This document shows, piece after piece, positions 1-10,399 of a DNA stretch of 53,396 nt. Each line of letters opens with the position of its first letter. Positions within the stretch are counted from its first letter, which is position 1. Source of the DNA: Candidatus Tayloriibacteriota bacterium (GTDB taxonomy: Bacteria > Patescibacteriota > Minisyncoccia > Phycocordibacterales > PALSA-1337); assembly GCA_903893855.1 (NCBI GenBank), contig CAITNV010000023.1:1-53396 (forward strand). Direction: 5' to 3'. The notes under the pieces were generated by a model. It saw only the letters and a list, made by a program, of their open reading frames with translations. It did not search any database and had not been told where the DNA came from. Made by a program: the position numbers and the translations under genes.

Positions 1-20
1 ATAAATAATATTACTAATTC

Positions 21-644
21 CTATCTACTATAAAATTCCAATACCGATCCGACATTAAACAGTAACTCTGTCTGTACAGCTGTAGGAATACCATCAATCG
101 TGATTTCTTTCTTGTCGAGATTGAGCTTTAACCAAGCGGGAATTTTGACCGTCTTGAATCGCTCATCGAGTGTAGTGAAAATAGCTTTCTTTTTGCTACC
201 CTCTCGAATCGCAATAACATCACCAAGCTTTACCTGATATGAAGGAATAGTTACCTTTGTTCCATTGATAGTAAGATGACCATGAGACACCATCTGGCGA
301 GCTGCCTGACGTGTAAGTGCAAAACCTGCTCGGAGTGCTACGTTATCAAGACGTCCTTCGAGGCTTCGAACAAGGAGTTCTGCTGAGTTACCCTTCTCTG
401 CAAGAGCGCTCTTAACGTAGTTAGTAAACTGGCGACCTGGTACGCCATAGCTCATACGAGCCTTCTGCTTTTCGAGCATGCCGAGACCGTAATCGCTCTT
501 TGCGCGAGGCTTGCTTCCACCTGAACGGCCGCGAGGGCTTGGTGTTGAAGCTCCGGTTCGCATAGCGTACTTCTGTGTCTGAGTCTTCTCAAACACTGGT
601 GCTCCGAGTCGTCGTGCTATTTTGTATCGTGGTCCAATTATCAT
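21..644 (-). CDS. rpsD: 30S ribosomal protein S4
   Basis: S4 N-terminal region plus S4 RNA-binding domain (RLDNVALRAGFALTRQAARQMVSHGHLTING); ribosomal operon context. Confidence 0.97.
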   Translation of the reverse strand: MIIGPRYKIARRLGAPVFEKTQTQKYAMRTGASTPSPRGRSGGSKPRAKSDYGLGMLEKQKARMSYGVPGRQFTNYVKSALAEKGNSAELLVRSLEGRLDNVALRAGFALTRQAARQMVSHGHLTINGTKVTIPSYQVKLGDVIAIREGSKKKAIFTTLDERFKTVKIPAWLKLNLDKKEITIDGIPTAVQTELLFNVGSVLEFYSR

Positions 645-662
645 ATAAAAAATTATTAAATA

Positions 663-1154
663 TTAAACTCTTCGTGCTCGCTTAGGCTTCGGTCCGTTAA
701 AAGGAACTGGAGTAGCGTCTTTGATAGAAGAAATAGTTACGCCTTTAGACGTAAAGCCACGAATCGATGATTCGCGGCCTGATCCTGTACCTTTAACAAC
801 GACAGATACTTCCTTAAGTCCCATATGTGCAACCTTAGCAAAAAGAGTCTCACCAACCTTTGCAGCTGCAAAAGGTGTACCCTTCTTAGCACCCTTGAAA
901 CCTAGAGCTCCAGCAGAAGAAGCAGCAACGGCGTTGCCTTTCTCATCAGTAAGGAGGAGTTTGGTGTTATTGTAGGTAGATTGAACATAGAGAACACCCG
1001 TATCAAGGCGTTTTTTGCTTGATACTGCTACGACTACAGGTTCACCAGATGCTTGTTTAGGAGCATCAGCGTTGGTTTTAGCTGTTTTTGGTGTCTTTGC
1101 TGAAGCTGGTTTAACTGCTTCGTCTTTTTTTGTTGTTGTTGCTGGTTTTGCCAT
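663..1154 (-). CDS. rpsK: 30S ribosomal protein S11 with Ala/Lys-rich N-terminal extension
   Basis: S11 core (VQSTYNNTKLLLTDEKGNAVAASSAGALGFKGAKKGTPFAA...GSGRESSIRGF). Confidence 0.97.
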   Translation of the reverse strand: MAKPATTTKKDEAVKPASAKTPKTAKTNADAPKQASGEPVVVAVSSKKRLDTGVLYVQSTYNNTKLLLTDEKGNAVAASSAGALGFKGAKKGTPFAAAKVGETLFAKVAHMGLKEVSVVVKGTGSGRESSIRGFTSKGVTISSIKDATPVPFNGPKPKRARRV

Positions 1155-1189
1155 ATGGTTAGTTATAAGAGGAGAGTAATGAATTAGGT

Positions 1190-1570
1190 CTATGTCTTTT
1201 CTTCTTTCTTACGACCAGAACCCATAGTCTTTCGAACGTTACCTCGGAGTGTTCGAGAGTTGGTCTTTGTTCGCTGGCCTCGTACTGGTAATCGTCGAGC
1301 GTGTCGAGAACCTCGATATGATTTGATGTCCTTCAAACGCTTGATGTTAGCTCCAACTTCACGTCGTAGCTCACCTTCAATTTTGAAAGATTCAACAATT
1401 TTTCGGATCTCATTCTCCTGCTCAACGGTAAGGTCTTTAGCCTTGATGTCTCGGCTTACCTTTGCAGTCTCAAGAATGTGAACCGCTCGAGATCGTCCAA
1501 CACCGTATAGTGTCGTGAGGGCGATTTCGAGCTTTTTATTATCTGGAAGTGTTATACCGAGGATACGCAT
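1190..1570 (-). CDS. rpsM: 30S ribosomal protein S13
   Basis: MRILGITLPDNKKLEIALTTLYGVGRSRAVHIL...RGSRHARRLPVRGQRTKTNSRTLRG. Confidence 0.97.
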   Translation of the reverse strand: MRILGITLPDNKKLEIALTTLYGVGRSRAVHILETAKVSRDIKAKDLTVEQENEIRKIVESFKIEGELRREVGANIKRLKDIKSYRGSRHARRLPVRGQRTKTNSRTLRGNVRKTMGSGRKKEEKT

Positions 1571-1612
1571 TTTATTATTTTAATTTATGTAAACTATGTA
1601 TGAAAATTAATA

Positions 1613-1729
1613 CTATCCTTGACGCTGCTTATGTCGTGGGTTTGCTGTACAGATAACAAACACATAACCCTTGCGGCGAACTACGCTGCACTTTGGACAA
1701 TTTTTTTTAACTGATGCTTTTACTTTCAT
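1613..1729 (-). CDS. rpmJ: 50S ribosomal protein L36
   Basis: 38-aa product [38 protein letters not shown]; start chosen inside the longer ORF. Confidence 0.96.
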   Translation of the reverse strand: MKVKASVKKNCPKCSVVRRKGYVFVICTANPRHKQRQG

Positions 1730-1769
1730 TTTGTTCTTCAGGTTATGCGAAATATTTATAATAATGGCA

Positions 1770-1994
1770 CTAGAGTCTTCGAGTAATTCTTGCTCGTCCA
1801 CCATACGAGTCGAGGGTTAGCTCAACCTTATCACCTATCAAAATACGGATATGGTGCATTCGCATTTTGCCTGCTAGATACGCTAATACAATGTCTTCTG
1901 TAGCCTCTATCTTTACACGAAAAAGTGTATTGGGGAGGGCCTCAGTGACAATGCCGTATGCTGCAGGACTTTTTGTTTTTTGGGGTGAATCCAT
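1770..1994 (-). CDS. infA: translation initiation factor IF-1
   Basis: S1/OB fold ([61 protein letters not shown]); start at MDSPQK. Confidence 0.93.
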   Translation of the reverse strand: MDSPQKTKSPAAYGIVTEALPNTLFRVKIEATEDIVLAYLAGKMRMHHIRILIGDKVELTLDSYGGRARITRRL

Positions 1995-2098
1995 TACTAT
2001 AAAAACGCGTTGTTTATCATAGCAGATACATACTTTAAAAGTCAAGGCCTAACGACCTTGCGTTTTGATATACGCTTTAAAAGTGACGCTATTTGTTA

Positions 2099-3430
2099 TT
2101 ATTGGGTATCAATAGTGATTTTTGATACGGAATCAGGAAACGTATGTCTCCAGAACGGGGTTATTATAGCACGAGCATTGGCAATTGTGCTATACCTATT
2201 GAAAATAGCTTTACTGTCAGCTACTGGAACGCCAGATAAAGCCTTAATAAGGCTGTCTTTTTGAAAAGTACCCGTTATCTTAACGTGACCATTAAGAGCG
2301 AAAGCTATAGGATCTCCTGTCTGATTCTTCAAATTGGCTGTAAAAAGACTAGGGTTAATAGGCGTAAATACCAAGGATTCTACACCAGAAAGCGTGTAGG
2401 AATTAGCTGGGAATTCAGCCATTTGATTGGGAGCAACATTTCGCATAATATCGGTCTTTTTGAACATAATGCCGTAAAGTATGCCGGTGACAGTAACGGA
2501 AGCAGTTGTCGAGCTTATCATTGCAGTAGTTGAAGTGGCGAAATTAACTGCGTATGCATTGTTATAGAGTACATATCCATCCGGAACCAAGACGTGCAGG
2601 TCACTAGTAAGTTCAGAGCTTATCGTCTGTGAAAGACTCGTTACCGCACTCGCAAGTGATGAAGTAGCAATAATCTGAGTGTACCCCAGATATCCACCTA
2701 CAAGGGATCCATTCGGCTTAAGACTACCTGTAATGGCGGTGTACTTTGGAGTATTTGCAAATGATTCGACACGAAAGACCGCGCTGGAATCATTTGGTCC
2801 ATAAGAAGTCATATTGTATTGAGCACCCGCATCTTTAGCGACGATGTAGACAGAAGCGGATCCAGTTGTCGTTCCAGTATCGGTTTTGTGAATCCCCGGA
2901 ACTGTAACTGGATTAGCGGTGACATATAATTGCCCGCGATTATTAGAAAGTAGCGTACCTTGAGGCAATTTCTGAGATGAAGAGCTGTAATTATTGGTAA
3001 TGATGATTTGTCCCCAAGCTTTTTTCTCAACTGAAGGACCTTGGGTTGCTTGCACCGTGGTACTAGCGATCTCATTGGTCTGAATAATCTGATATGGGAA
3101 AGGTGCAGTGTCTTTTGCGGCATTATATGCCCCATTCACCATAATATCTGCGGTTTTTGGGGTAACGACCACAACCGCTTTATCGTAAATATAGGTAAAA
3201 ATGACGTATATACTTGCGCAACAGATCACAAGCGCCAAAACAATGCCAAAAATAGTGCGCCTGCGTAACATTCGTCTACGCTTATTAAAATGACGAAAAG
3301 GCTCAGCGTCAGGCTGGCGCTGTTTACGCTTCGGAGAGACTATTTTTGGTTCGGTTTCTGGTTCAGGTTCAGTGTGAATTCGATGAACCTTAACACGGAC
3401 CATATCTTGTAATACTTTTTTTTCTGGCAT
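2099..3430 (-). CDS. membrane-anchored baseplate-J-like/CPR surface protein
   Basis: Basic N-terminus, one TM segment (FGIVLALVICCASIYVIFTYIY), long Ser/Thr-rich beta region resembling CPR baseplate-J-like proteins. Confidence 0.6.
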   Translation of the reverse strand: MPEKKVLQDMVRVKVHRIHTEPEPETEPKIVSPKRKQRQPDAEPFRHFNKRRRMLRRRTIFGIVLALVICCASIYVIFTYIYDKAVVVVTPKTADIMVNGAYNAAKDTAPFPYQIIQTNEIASTTVQATQGPSVEKKAWGQIIITNNYSSSSQKLPQGTLLSNNRGQLYVTANPVTVPGIHKTDTGTTTGSASVYIVAKDAGAQYNMTSYGPNDSSAVFRVESFANTPKYTAITGSLKPNGSLVGGYLGYTQIIATSSLASAVTSLSQTISSELTSDLHVLVPDGYVLYNNAYAVNFATSTTAMISSTTASVTVTGILYGIMFKKTDIMRNVAPNQMAEFPANSYTLSGVESLVFTPINPSLFTANLKNQTGDPIAFALNGHVKITGTFQKDSLIKALSGVPVADSKAIFNRYSTIANARAIITPFWRHTFPDSVSKITIDTQ

Positions 3431-3435
3431 ATATG

Positions 3436-4557
3436 CTAAATTCTAAAAAGCCGATGTAAAACATCCGTATTTACATGAGTCACGACGAAGCGCTGAGTTT
3501 TGGCAAGTATTCCGTCTTTGCCATCTTTATTACTTCTAGCAACTCGCTCTTCGAGCATGTTCTCGAGTGCTCGCTTGAAATGTGGGTAATATTGTTTCGG
3601 CACATTAAGCATAATTTCATACGGCAAGAGTTCATTCTCAGTAGTATCGAGAAACACTTGAGCCCATTTATCTTGCACCGCCATATCAATATGCTTTGAT
3701 GTGCGATTATGTTCGTCGCGATGAAGAGCATTCGCTGCATGAAGAGTGACTTTTGATGCACTCGTATCATGAGATTCTCCGGTCTGACCTGCTACATAGC
3801 GATTGAGCGTCTGATAGCCGAAAGGAAGTGATGTTATTCTTGATATTCGGCCATTATCTACGATGAAAAAATCAGAAAGCTCCCCATGCACATGCGCAGA
3901 TATAAAGCTTGGATCTTCACGCGTAATATTTCGAGAAGAAGCGTAGTGTAGAAGAGTATCTGATTGGCAAGTGATTTTACCCTTAGCATATGCAAAGTGT
4001 GCAACGATTGTATTGTTAATATGCTCGACAATAACTTCAGATGTCATACCAATGCCGAAGAAAACGCTTAATTCTCGGGCTTTTTTATTATTAAATTCAG
4101 CAATTGAATAACCATTGATTGCAACATCGAACAACTTCTGCTCGACGATAGCCATGTCCGGCTGTGCGAGCTTTTTACGCTCTATCGACATGATATCAAG
4201 TACTCGCTGCTGGGTAACAACGGTAGGTTTGTCATATGCTATTGAGACACTCCGGCTCGAAACTGTTATCCATGGACTCGACAATATACAGTCGAAACTA
4301 ACAAGTTGATGTGCGACAGCCTCATGAGCCATGTCCTTTGCAAGTATCGAGAGGACGTTTGAGAGAGCCTTCGTCATGCTCGAAAGAAGATGGAAACTAT
4401 CGCGATGTGGAGCACCTGATATGAGGGCTGACGCGCTCCAGAGTGTATCTGTAGAGAATTCATGGTTATCTCTCGGCGAATGAGCGCGCGGAACAACAAT
4501 GTGTCCTTTCACAACACCGCTTTCAATTTCAAGAATAAGTGAATACAAAGGATTCAT
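3436..4557 (-). CDS. hypothetical protein, actin-like (FtsA/PilM-like) fold suspected
   Basis: N-terminal LILEIESGVVKGHIV and overall layout; 5 nt from the downstream CDS. Confidence 0.45.
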   Translation of the reverse strand: MNPLYSLILEIESGVVKGHIVVPRAHSPRDNHEFSTDTLWSASALISGAPHRDSFHLLSSMTKALSNVLSILAKDMAHEAVAHQLVSFDCILSSPWITVSSRSVSIAYDKPTVVTQQRVLDIMSIERKKLAQPDMAIVEQKLFDVAINGYSIAEFNNKKARELSVFFGIGMTSEVIVEHINNTIVAHFAYAKGKITCQSDTLLHYASSRNITREDPSFISAHVHGELSDFFIVDNGRISRITSLPFGYQTLNRYVAGQTGESHDTSASKVTLHAANALHRDEHNRTSKHIDMAVQDKWAQVFLDTTENELLPYEIMLNVPKQYYPHFKRALENMLEERVARSNKDGKDGILAKTQRFVVTHVNTDVLHRLFRI

Positions 4558-4628
4558 ATAATAAAATTATATCATATTTAAAAAAATAAAAAGCGCCACA
4601 TTGTGACGCCTGTTTGTAAACAGTTTTT

Positions 4629-6422
4629 TTAAGCTGCGAGCGACTCCAATTCGCGTTCAACCATGATTCGATAGATATCGCATGTACGCATCAATTCCTG
4701 ATGCGAACCACGCCCGATGATCCGTCCTTTATCGAGAACAAAGATCTGATCCGAATTGCGAATCGTCGACAGACGATGAGCAATGATAATGTTTGTCCTG
4801 CCGGCAAATGCATCTCTTAATTGTCGGTGAACAAGAGCTTCATTTTCCGAATCGATTGCGCTAGTGGCTTCATCAAGGATGATGACTGGCGGTTGCTTTG
4901 CAGCTACGCGTGCTAAAACCACTCGTTGACGTTGCCCTCCAGAGAGTTCGACGCCGTTTTCGCCGATTTGAGTTTCGAAGCCATCCTCTTCTAGGCGGTC
5001 CCAGAATTCACTTATTCGAGTCATCTTTGCCAGTTCGTATAGGTGATCCTTTTCAAAACTGTCAGGATCAATATGTCCGAACGTCATGTTTTCGGCAAGT
5101 GTACCATCCCAAACTGAAGGGTTTTGATCAACATAACCGACATTTTCCCTCCAGTGGCCAACCGCCAAGTCCACCAGATTATGGCCATCAATTAGGATGT
5201 TTCCACCAGTGGGGTCAGCTCCACGAATAATGAGGTTCGCGATGGTTGACTTACCAGAACCTGAGGGTCCGACGAATGCACATGTCGTACCTGGTTCAAT
5301 CGTAAACGATACGTCATGAAGGGCAGATAACGGAGGTTGTTTAGCTGGTTTTTTACCCTTCGGCAATTCATCCTTTGGATAGCTAAATGATACTGACTTG
5401 AACTCAATACGCCCAGAGAATTTTGAGGGACATATCGGGTTCTCACGTTCTGTCACCAAAGGCTTTGTCTCGAGTAATTTGAAATATCGCGCGATATGAA
5501 CAAATTGACGAGTGATATTACGTTGCATGGAACCTATAGAATCAACAGCGTTGAATGCATTGCGCGAAAAGGTTAATGCTGCTACGAGTGCTCCTGATGT
5601 GATTTCCTTGGTATAGACAAAGTGCAAACCAAGGGCTAGCACTCCAAAGACACCAAGTATTGAGAATGGCGAACGAAACATCGATATGCGCTCGATATAG
5701 GTTATCCAAAGATTAATGCCATTAGAGCTGCACGAAAGCTGCTGCTTCCTCAACTTTGCTAGTACTTGCTCTTGTCGATTAGAAAGCATAACGGTTTTCA
5801 TGTGACGAAGTACCTCGAGATAATATTTGCTAAGCTGGTTTTCCATTTCGTTAGCATTAACCACTTTTTCCGTCATAAACCTATTAATAACTATGCTTGA
5901 AAAGACGAATCCAATTCCACCAGTAAGAGCTACGGAACCGAGCCGGTAGTCAATGAAGAATAGTGCGATAATTGAGCCAATGAGTTGTGCCAGTGCAGGT
6001 AGTAGACTGAAACACATAGTTTCGACGATATCGTTGATTGCAGAATCACCCTTTTTAATAACCTCACCTTTGTAGCCTGAATTACCTTTGGTGATTTGCC
6101 CGATCGATAATTTAAATAATTTCGAGAGGGAGAACATCGAAGCTAGATTATTTGCAGCATATGCTACATAGCGTATGTGTATTTGCCCACGTATAAGCAT
6201 GAGTACTTCTTTGCAGATTTCAAGGCATAAAGCCCAAAAAGCCCACCGAAAGACAATCGAGAACGTCTGATTAGCCGCGGCACCGTCAATGATTTGCTTA
6301 TATATGAAGGGCGTGACTAGTCCGAGTAATTGAGCCGAAAACACGACCACACTCAAGGCTACTATGTAGCGCCGAATAGGACGGTATACGTCCCATACCT
6401 GAAGGAATCTTTTTTTGAACAT
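4629..6422 (-). CDS. ABC transporter, fused permease and ATP-binding protein
   Basis: Walker A GPSGSGKST, signature LSGGQRQRV, Walker B VIILDEATS, N-terminal TM domain. Confidence 0.95.
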   Translation of the reverse strand: MFKKRFLQVWDVYRPIRRYIVALSVVVFSAQLLGLVTPFIYKQIIDGAAANQTFSIVFRWAFWALCLEICKEVLMLIRGQIHIRYVAYAANNLASMFSLSKLFKLSIGQITKGNSGYKGEVIKKGDSAINDIVETMCFSLLPALAQLIGSIIALFFIDYRLGSVALTGGIGFVFSSIVINRFMTEKVVNANEMENQLSKYYLEVLRHMKTVMLSNRQEQVLAKLRKQQLSCSSNGINLWITYIERISMFRSPFSILGVFGVLALGLHFVYTKEITSGALVAALTFSRNAFNAVDSIGSMQRNITRQFVHIARYFKLLETKPLVTERENPICPSKFSGRIEFKSVSFSYPKDELPKGKKPAKQPPLSALHDVSFTIEPGTTCAFVGPSGSGKSTIANLIIRGADPTGGNILIDGHNLVDLAVGHWRENVGYVDQNPSVWDGTLAENMTFGHIDPDSFEKDHLYELAKMTRISEFWDRLEEDGFETQIGENGVELSGGQRQRVVLARVAAKQPPVIILDEATSAIDSENEALVHRQLRDAFAGRTNIIIAHRLSTIRNSDQIFVLDKGRIIGRGSHQELMRTCDIYRIMVERELESLAA

Positions 6423-6551
6423 GCAGTATCACTTTCTTTTTTTTCTGAGTTATTTTGCAAAATTTTCAAGGACCAAAAAAGCTATGATAGCATTTTATAA
6501 ACGCTATGTCAAATTATATGTTGTAATTTACGCAGCAATTCTGCAGACTAT

Positions 6552-8444
6552 TTAACTCAAAACCGCCTTGATTCGACGCACTCCCTGTGCAACTGCTTCT
6601 TCTTTAGCAATTTTGAAAGTCCACTTCCCTTCATCACCAGCAAGTTCACTCGTATTCTTAACGTGTGGTCCCCCACAGAATTCTTTAGAGTAAGCATTCG
6701 CGATATCAGAACCTACATAATAAATCGATACAGTATCGCCGTATTTTTCATTAAAGAAATGCCGTGCACCGGTCTTCTCTGCGAGAGCGAGCGGCAGACT
6801 GACCATAGTAACTGGTATATGAGCAGTAATCTTCGTATTCACAATCTCTTCAACACGCTTCTTCTGTTCATCGGTCATCTTCGCAGGATACGAGAAATCA
6901 AAACGTAATCGTTCAGCCGTAATATTCGAACCCTTCTGCTCCACACCATCTCCGAGTACATCATGAAGTGCCTGATGAAGTAAATGCGTAGCTGTATGAT
7001 AGCGAATGACCATAGGATCATTAGCGTCTGCAAGGCCACCCTTGAACTTCTGCTCTGCTCCAGCACGTGAGAGCGATTGATGCTTCTTAAACTCTTCATC
7101 AAAACCTGCTCGGTCAACTGTGAGCTTTTTGTCCGCAGCTAAAGCCACCGTAAGATCAATCGGCAAACCAAAAGAAGTAAATAGTGTAAAGGCATCAGCA
7201 CCACTAATATTCATGCCATTTTTAGCTAAACGATCGAATTCATGCACCGCACGTGAAAGTGTCCCTGAGAACTTTTCGATCTCTTCTTGAAGGGTCTGTG
7301 CAATTATTGAAGCTTTCGATGTAATGTCTGGGTATGCAGAAGCGTATGTGTGAGCGACTGCACCAACAATTTTCTTTACTGTCTCACTATCAATAGTGTG
7401 GCTTGTGGCATTAAAAACTGCTTTACGAATAAGACGTCGGAGGATGTAACCACGGCCAACGTTTGACGGCACAACTCCATCACCAATAAGGAAAATACTC
7501 GAACGCATATGATCAGCAATAATACGCTGCCTCACAACTTCACTCGAAAGTGTGCGTGTTATATCCATCACATTCTTGAACAGGTCAGTGTCATAGATAT
7601 TATCAACTCCTTGCAACGTCATTGTAAGTCGTTCAAGTCCAGCTCCAGTATCTACCGAAGGCTTAGGGAGTGTGCCGACGATCTTGCCATCTTTCTTCTC
7701 ATACTGCATGAATACATCATTCCATATCTCAAGTACATCTCGAACATCGTCAGCTTGAACATATTCATCGTGACTAATAGTTCGCCCTGCAAAACGATTC
7801 GCCACATCATAAAACATCTCTGAATCCGGACCGCAGGGACCATTGTCTCCCGCTTCCCACCAGTTATTTTTCGCTGGCATGTAGAAAATGCGACCATTTT
7901 CACCCTTGGTAGTATCGCCTCCAGCATCAATATTGTGACGCTTGAAAACATCTCTCCAAATAGCAGCTGCTTCATCGTCACGCGGAGCTACAGCATCACC
8001 TTCGAAAACCGTTACATATAGTCGTGTAGGATCAAGACCGAGACCTTGTTCACCAAGCACATCAGATGTAGAAGTAAGGAAATCAAAGCTCCATTCTATA
8101 GCCTCTTTTTTGAAATAATCTCCAAGCGACCAGTTACCAAGCATTTCAAAAAATGTAGCATGCGACTTATCCCCAATGTCATCGAAATCGACTGTCCTAA
8201 GGCATTTCTGAGAGTCTACAAGGCGTGTAATTAGCTTACCATCGGCAATGTAGGGTTCGCCAAGAAGATATGGGATAAGAGGCTGCATTCCTGCAGTATT
8301 AAAGAGCGTGGGGTTAGTAATACCCTTTTCGTCCGTAGTGATGAGCGAAGCAGATGAAATAATGGTATGTCCTCCGCGTTTAGGATGCGCGAAAAACTCC
8401 AAGAATCGCTTGCGTATATCTGCTGCGGTTAATTGTGTAGGCAT
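6552..8444 (-). CDS. alaS: alanyl-tRNA synthetase, short form
   Basis: Catalytic domain (RFLEFFAHPKRGGHTIISSASL), editing motif HTATHLLHQALHDVLG; ends after the editing domain at 630 aa. Confidence 0.95.
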   Translation of the reverse strand: MPTQLTAADIRKRFLEFFAHPKRGGHTIISSASLITTDEKGITNPTLFNTAGMQPLIPYLLGEPYIADGKLITRLVDSQKCLRTVDFDDIGDKSHATFFEMLGNWSLGDYFKKEAIEWSFDFLTSTSDVLGEQGLGLDPTRLYVTVFEGDAVAPRDDEAAAIWRDVFKRHNIDAGGDTTKGENGRIFYMPAKNNWWEAGDNGPCGPDSEMFYDVANRFAGRTISHDEYVQADDVRDVLEIWNDVFMQYEKKDGKIVGTLPKPSVDTGAGLERLTMTLQGVDNIYDTDLFKNVMDITRTLSSEVVRQRIIADHMRSSIFLIGDGVVPSNVGRGYILRRLIRKAVFNATSHTIDSETVKKIVGAVAHTYASAYPDITSKASIIAQTLQEEIEKFSGTLSRAVHEFDRLAKNGMNISGADAFTLFTSFGLPIDLTVALAADKKLTVDRAGFDEEFKKHQSLSRAGAEQKFKGGLADANDPMVIRYHTATHLLHQALHDVLGDGVEQKGSNITAERLRFDFSYPAKMTDEQKKRVEEIVNTKITAHIPVTMVSLPLALAEKTGARHFFNEKYGDTVSIYYVGSDIANAYSKEFCGGPHVKNTSELAGDEGKWTFKIAKEEAVAQGVRRIKAVLS

Positions 8445-8509
8445 GGGAGAATACTAACAAATTTAGCTGAATATTTCAAAAAAATAGTGCAAAATATTTC
8501 GCGAAAACT

Positions 8510-10360
8510 TTATCGTTTCTTGATAACATTTTTTCGAGCTGGAGATTTTTGAGTTAACTTTCGAAGCTTTTCTATATCAGCCTCAATCTCCGCTATACCC
8601 TCACGGAAGAATTCCGGTGAATACATGTCAATGCCGATTTCAGCGAGGATCTCTTCGGGGCTTGCTTTGCCACCTGAAGAGAGGAATTTCTCAATAGAAG
8701 ACCAGAAGCTCTTGTCCTGACGATATCGTCGAAGAAGCGCTTTCGAAACGAGCATTCCGTATGCGTATGTGTACACATAAAAGAACCGTCGTATATGACT
8801 CCACGATACGAAAGCGTAACCTGCATTAGGTTCAAGATCAAAAACTGGGCCTAAATATTCCTTCATGTTTTTATTATGAAGTTCGGCGATGACTTCTTTG
8901 GTCACAAAACCTTTTGTACGCACAGCTTCATGAATATCCTTCTCGAAATTAAAACAAGCCACTTGTCGGAATATTGTACTGATATCATCGTTAATCTTAT
9001 CGTGCAAAACTACAATCTTTTCCGCATCAGAAAGTGAGTCGAAAACAGAATCCATAACAAGCGATTCGAAGAGTGTACTTGCGGTCTCAGCAAGTGCTAT
9101 AGAGTACTGTGAATATATCGGGCCTTGTGAACGCGACAATTCACCATGGAAAGCGTGACCCATTTCATGACCATAGGTCTTCAAAGAATAAAGATTACCC
9201 ACGTGATTGAGTAGCACAAACGTCGGTAATTTATAGAAACCTGCACAATACGCTCCGCCCTGCTTGCCAACTCGTGGCGCTACGTCAATCTGCCCATTCG
9301 CAATATAGCTATCAAGATAATCAGCGTACTTTTTATCAATAGCTCCGAATGTCTTCTTTAAAATCTCAGTTGATTGTGCAAAATCAAATCCTCTCTTAAC
9401 TGTGCCTATTTTCGCGGCTCGATCTGAATATGAAAGTTTTTTGATCTTGAGGAGTTTTGCTTTCAATTTAAAGAAGGAATGCGCTACATGATTATGTTTG
9501 GTGACGGTAGTAATGAGATTCTCAATAACCTTCGGATCATTGCGATATTCAAGAACGGTCGCTTCATATGGAGTCTTGTAGCCTCGAAGTTCATCTTCGA
9601 TCTTTTTATCTGTGACGACGGCATTCATTTCGGCTTCGGCGGCAGATGCAATTCCTTTCTGAGCTTCATTAACCAAAGCTTCAAGAGCCTTACGTTCACG
9701 AGGGCTTGAGAGCGAACTAACAGAATAATGTGCTTCGGATAATGGCATCTTTTTTCCTTTCCATGTTACCGTAATCGTGCTCAGTAAACGTTCTGTAGCC
9801 ATAATCCACATCTCTCGTGAGGGCATATTTTTGAGATTGAGCACTTTCTCTTCTGAGGTCGTGAGGCTGTAGCGTGCATCAGCAAATATTCGCGAAATGA
9901 GGACCTTAAAACGTGCGAGCTGTGGATCAGCAAGGAATTTCTTTTGAAATTCAGCTGAAATAGTACCGAGTGTAATTAAAAAGAAAGTTAGGGCGTTGGC
10001 GGCTTTGGTCAAGCGATTACCGAGCAAGGCTAATTGCGACGTTGCAATAGTGCCAAGCTCACTTGTTCCCTCAATATCTTTGAGGAAATAAAAATACATA
10101 ATAGGTTTTGAATCGGAATCCTCGGCTAATTTCTCATAATCAGTGAGAGCTTCGAGCAGGGCCTTAGCGTCTCTTGTATAGACCTTATCTGCAACATCAT
10201 ATGTTGACGCAAAGGCTGCATATTTTTTCTCAAGTATTTCAACGTCCTTCATGATAGCTGGATCTTGTGGCGAGCTATATAGAAGAGCGAGATTCCATTG
10301 TGGAGCCTTTGGGCTTGTTTTCTTTATTATCTTTTTAGTTTTTTTTATATTTTTCTTCAT
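8510..10360 (-). CDS. pepF: M3-family oligoendopeptidase
   Basis: HEMGHAFHGELSR zinc motif and overall M3/PepF architecture. Confidence 0.92.
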   Translation of the reverse strand: MKKNIKKTKKIIKKTSPKAPQWNLALLYSSPQDPAIMKDVEILEKKYAAFASTYDVADKVYTRDAKALLEALTDYEKLAEDSDSKPIMYFYFLKDIEGTSELGTIATSQLALLGNRLTKAANALTFFLITLGTISAEFQKKFLADPQLARFKVLISRIFADARYSLTTSEEKVLNLKNMPSREMWIMATERLLSTITVTWKGKKMPLSEAHYSVSSLSSPRERKALEALVNEAQKGIASAAEAEMNAVVTDKKIEDELRGYKTPYEATVLEYRNDPKVIENLITTVTKHNHVAHSFFKLKAKLLKIKKLSYSDRAAKIGTVKRGFDFAQSTEILKKTFGAIDKKYADYLDSYIANGQIDVAPRVGKQGGAYCAGFYKLPTFVLLNHVGNLYSLKTYGHEMGHAFHGELSRSQGPIYSQYSIALAETASTLFESLVMDSVFDSLSDAEKIVVLHDKINDDISTIFRQVACFNFEKDIHEAVRTKGFVTKEVIAELHNKNMKEYLGPVFDLEPNAGYAFVSWSHIRRFFYVYTYAYGMLVSKALLRRYRQDKSFWSSIEKFLSSGGKASPEEILAEIGIDMYSPEFFREGIAEIEADIEKLRKLTQKSPARKNVIKKR

Positions 10361-10399
10361 TTCGGTATGATATGTTTGAGTAGTTAATTTAATTTAAAT

